Below are positions 61,688 through 64,000 of a stretch of DNA of 64,000 bases, in pieces. The notes under the pieces are model-generated. The model did not search any database. It saw nothing but the letters and a program-made list of their open reading frames with translations, and was not told the DNA's origin. Position 1 is the stretch's first letter. Every line of letters starts with the position of its first letter. The position numbers and the translations under genes are program-made. This stretch comes from Oscillospiraceae bacterium (GTDB taxonomy: Bacteria > Bacillota > Clostridia > Oscillospirales > Oscillospiraceae): the NCBI GenBank assembly GCA_017935145.1, contig JAGBIE010000015.1, positions 21,027 through 85,026 of the forward strand, given 5' to 3'.

Positions 61688-62308
61688 ATGGAATTCAAAG
61701 TTGTACAGAAAGAAATTGAACTGCAGTCCCGTGGTTGGGTGCCCACCTTCCATGACATCTCTGTGGATGTGCAGAAAATCGTGGCTGAAGCTGGCATCGT
61801 CAATGGTACGGTTTCCATCGTCTCCCACCACACCACCTGCTCTGTCATGATTCAGGAATGCTCTCACGATTTTGACACCTTCGACCTGGAATATCTGCAG
61901 CATGACCTGCTGGACATCATGCGTGAGCTGATTCCCGACTACACCAACGAAGGCGACTATCGTCATCCCGGCCCCGTTCATGCTCAGTTCGGCCGCTATG
62001 TCAACGAGCCCGGCAACTTCACTTCCATGAACACCGATGGCCACCTGCGTAGCTGCTTCTTCGGCCGTAGCGAGACCATGACCATTAAGGACGGCAAGAT
62101 TGATGGTGGCGAATTTGCTCACATCTATTTCATCGACTGGGACCATGTCCGCGCCCGTCGCCGTCAGGCTAACATCACCGTGATGGGCACCACTGAAGAT
62201 GTGGGCGACCGCAAGTACAACAATGGTGAAGTGGTCAACACTCTGCGTAAGTTCCCCGCCGAAGAAAAGGCTTATATGGAACAGTACGACGAGTACAAGA
62301 AGAGATAA
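61688..62308 (+). CDS. YjbQ family protein (secondary thiamine-phosphate synthase-like), enlarged
   Basis: A 206-residue UPF0047/YjbQ protein, about 65 residues longer than most. SHHTTCSVMIQECSHDFDTF holds the HTT motif; the later DYRHPGPVHAQFGRYVNEPG and RSCFFGRSETMTIKDGKIDG, then IYFIDWDHVRARRRQANITV fit the family. Extra segments lie between HTT and HPG and at the C-terminus (VVNTLRKFPAEEKAYMEQYD). The family's true activity is unclear. TGGAGG precedes ATG 61688. Its terminator appears to be cut by the element at its end. Confidence 0.88.
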   Translation: MEFKVVQKEIELQSRGWVPTFHDISVDVQKIVAEAGIVNGTVSIVSHHTTCSVMIQECSHDFDTFDLEYLQHDLLDIMRELIPDYTNEGDYRHPGPVHAQFGRYVNEPGNFTSMNTDGHLRSCFFGRSETMTIKDGKIDGGEFAHIYFIDWDHVRARRRQANITVMGTTEDVGDRKYNNGEVVNTLRKFPAEEKAYMEQYDEYKKR

Positions 62309-62439
62309 TCCATCCCCTTCCCAAACACAAAAAAGCACCGACCAAAACTGATAGTGTTCATAGGTACATTTTGTGACCTATCCATTATTAGAAGCAGAGG
62401 CGGGCGGCGGAAGCCGTCCGCCTCTGTGCTTTCGGGCCG
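62309..62439. mobile_element. Left end (attachment site region) of an integrated serine-recombinase element
   Basis: After yjbQ, AAAAAAGCACCGACC (62329-62343) looks like the left arm of a terminator, but the expected right arm GGTCGGTGCTTTTT is missing and foreign sequence follows. Shortly after comes ATAGGT...ACCTAT (62360-62381), an inverted repeat, then the recombinase gene. This fits an attachment site placed in the yjbQ terminator, with the boundary near 62344-62350. The right half should lie beyond the window, which cannot be checked. Confidence 0.5.
62393..62430 (-). terminator. Hairpin after the recombinase gene
   Basis: Stem CAGAGGCGGGCGGC/GCCGTCCGCCTCTG with a 4-nt loop. The T-run on the minus strand is poor, so it may act as an RNA stabiliser or a weak terminator. 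Confidence 0.55.
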
Positions 62440-64000
62440 TTAGGCCAGCATTTTTACAACTTCATCGATGTTCTGAGGGAGAGTAGCCATGTGTACAGGC
62501 TGCTCTCCTTTTTCCATGTCGCTGTCCACCATGCCGATGTCACGGTAGACGATGCGAATATCCTGTGCGGCAGAGTGAGAATATTTCTTTGCACGCTCAC
62601 CGATCTCGATCCGCTGAATGAACAACCGCAGGAGTTCGGGAGTCAGCTCATCAATGCTTCTGAACCGCTTTGCCTTTTCAATGAAGGCCTCCACATTTGC
62701 TGCCGATGCTTTCAGCTTTGCCAACCGTTCCTGTTTTACAGGAATAGCTTCCTCCAGCGTTTTCTGTTCGGCGTTGTAGTCAGCAGATAGCCTGCGGAAC
62801 TGCTCATTGGTAATGCGGCCAAGGACATTGTCCTCGTAGAGCCGCTTGAACAGAGCGGTGAGTTCATCGCTTCTTCTCTGCATGGTATCCAATTCTCTTT
62901 GCAGGGCATTGATCTCCTGTCGGAGCTCGGCGCTGTTCTTCGCGTTAATGTAGGACGCAAACTGTCGCTCCTTCATTCTGGCAAAGTGGGTAACTCTGCG
63001 CAGGTCATCCAGAACTACCTTTTGCAAATCCGTTTCCCGAATCTGATGGGGCGTACAGTATTTCTTGCCCTTCTTACCGTAGGTATAGCACTTGAGATGG
63101 AACTGGGAGCGCTTGATGGACTCAGTTCGGTACAGCACCATGGGCTTACCGCAGTCAGCACAGAAGACAAGGCCTGCGAACATATTAGGCTCGTCCATGT
63201 GCTTGGGAGGTCTGCGCTTGTGAGCGCGCACATCCCGAACGATATCCCAGAGTTCCTGTGTGATCAACGGCTCGTGAGTATTCTTGACAATGACCTGCTC
63301 GCTTTCAGGCGTATCCACTCTGGTTTTGTTCTTGTAGGAGATGGTGGAACTCTTTTGCAGATGCGTATGACCGAGGTAGGTCTGATTCTCAAGAATGTGG
63401 GCGACAGAAGTACTGCTCCAACCGTAAGGACGTTGCATGTCCATTCCCGACTGTCCTTTCCCATACTTTCGATAATAGTAATGGGCGGGAGTAAGTATCT
63501 GCTCACTTTCCAGAATGCGAGAGATTTGATTCGGGCCTTTGCCACCGGCGCACAGTTCGAAGATGTACTTCACGATAGGAGCGGTTTCTTCATCGGGAAT
63601 GATTTCCTTGCTGTCTGCGGCACGCTTCTTGTAGCCATAGGGCGCTTTGCCGCCATAGCGTTCACCACGCTCGGCCTGCATCCGTTTGATGGCACGAACC
63701 TTTTTGCTGGTGTCTTTGGCATGCAGTTCATTTGCCCAGTTGCGGATGGGATTGAAGTCGGTGCTGCTTGCCACCAGAGAATCCACTCCATCATTGACCG
63801 CAATGAAGCGTACTCCCTTTTGCGGGAAGTAGATTTCCGTATAGTAACCCACCTGCAGGTACTCACGGCCCAGACGACTGAGGTCCAGGACGCTGAGAGT
63901 TTCCCCCTCGTCCTTTTCAATCATGTCAATGACCTGTTTCCAGGAAGGGCGCTCGAAGTTGGTACCGGAGTAACCATCGTCAGCAAGGAACAGAGTGTTC
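62440..64000 (-). CDS. Large serine recombinase (partial, N-terminus off window)
   Basis: The visible 520 residues start FLADDGYSGTNFERPSWKQV near the right edge and continue DLSRLGREYLQVGYYTEIYF. This is the end of the serine resolvase catalytic domain. Then come a recombinase domain (GKAPYGYKKRAADSKEIIPD), a zinc ribbon (FCADCGKPMVLYRTES ... CYTYGKKGKKYC), a coiled coil, and a C-terminal motif IRIVYRDIGMVD typical of DUF4368-type integrases. The catalytic serine lies beyond 64000. Proteins of this kind integrate and excise conjugative or mobilisable elements. The cargo is not seen. Confidence 0.93.
   Translation of the reverse strand, partial: NTLFLADDGYSGTNFERPSWKQVIDMIEKDEGETLSVLDLSRLGREYLQVGYYTEIYFPQKGVRFIAVNDGVDSLVASSTDFNPIRNWANELHAKDTSKKVRAIKRMQAERGERYGGKAPYGYKKRAADSKEIIPDEETAPIVKYIFELCAGGKGPNQISRILESEQILTPAHYYYRKYGKGQSGMDMQRPYGWSSTSVAHILENQTYLGHTHLQKSSTISYKNKTRVDTPESEQVIVKNTHEPLITQELWDIVRDVRAHKRRPPKHMDEPNMFAGLVFCADCGKPMVLYRTESIKRSQFHLKCYTYGKKGKKYCTPHQIRETDLQKVVLDDLRRVTHFARMKERQFASYINAKNSAELRQEINALQRELDTMQRRSDELTALFKRLYEDNVLGRITNEQFRRLSADYNAEQKTLEEAIPVKQERLAKLKASAANVEAFIEKAKRFRSIDELTPELLRLFIQRIEIGERAKKYSHSAAQDIRIVYRDIGMVDSDMEKGEQPVHMATLPQNIDEVVKMLA

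Noticed and set aside
1..64000. CRISPR arrays and rRNA genes
   Set aside because: No regularly spaced direct repeats and no rRNA-like sequence were seen; the inverted repeats found are terminators, operators or the small element.

Overview
The window reads as chromosome of a spore-forming, Gram-positive Clostridia bacterium, probably a gut Oscillospirales-type organism. Supporting signs are a SpoVAC gene, a GerM-type lipoprotein, a threonine T-box riboswitch, zinc-type S14/L36/L24 ribosomal proteins, strong AGGAGG ribosome binding sites with frequent GTG/TTG starts, and many lipobox lipoproteins. The genus assignment is inference only.

Layout. (1) 1-16280: the complete S10-spc-alpha ribosomal superoperon on the minus strand, from rpsJ to rplQ, including secY, adk, map, infA and rpoA, followed by a truncated spoVAC. 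Two small genes, rpmJ and rpmD, were found by direct reading. (2) 16281-25345: housekeeping genes: proS, an AEC transporter, ychF, thrS with its T-box, rsmA, sfsA, tRNA-Gln(CTG) and a GNAT-like acyltransferase. (3) 25447-37471: a large cytosolic putative glycoside hydrolase, SstT, an HTH-phosphoglucosamine mutase fusion coupled to a GlmU-C-like acetyltransferase, a glycogen branching enzyme, a membrane HTH protein, DegV and a ComEC-like hydrolase with DUF3006. (4) 37515-45808: five tandem paralogous secreted lipoproteins with a papain/NlpC-like Cys-His-Asn core, four of the five with their own terminator and most with their own promoter. (5) 46159-52860: a full branched-chain amino acid ABC operon livJHMGF, MgtC, GerM and NUDIX. 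(6) 53223-60562: a sugar-ABC ATPase facing three tandem orphan solute-binding lipoproteins. (7) 61052-62308: a SIS/YjbQ operon. (8) From about 62344: the end of an integrated element carrying a large serine recombinase that runs off the window.

The most interesting material is the five-gene lipoprotein array, the HTH-GlmM fusion with its coupled acetyltransferase, an inverted-repeat sequence shared by the promoters of the putative glycoside hydrolase and two solute-binding proteins, a small element with terminal inverted repeats at 54446-54756, and the element end that appears to cut the yjbQ terminator in half. Two essential genes are broken as written: rplD has an in-frame TAG at codon 16 and thrS has a one-base deletion. 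Both may be assembly errors, so the exact sequence should be treated with some caution.

All functional statements come from reading motifs and gene order; no database search was run.
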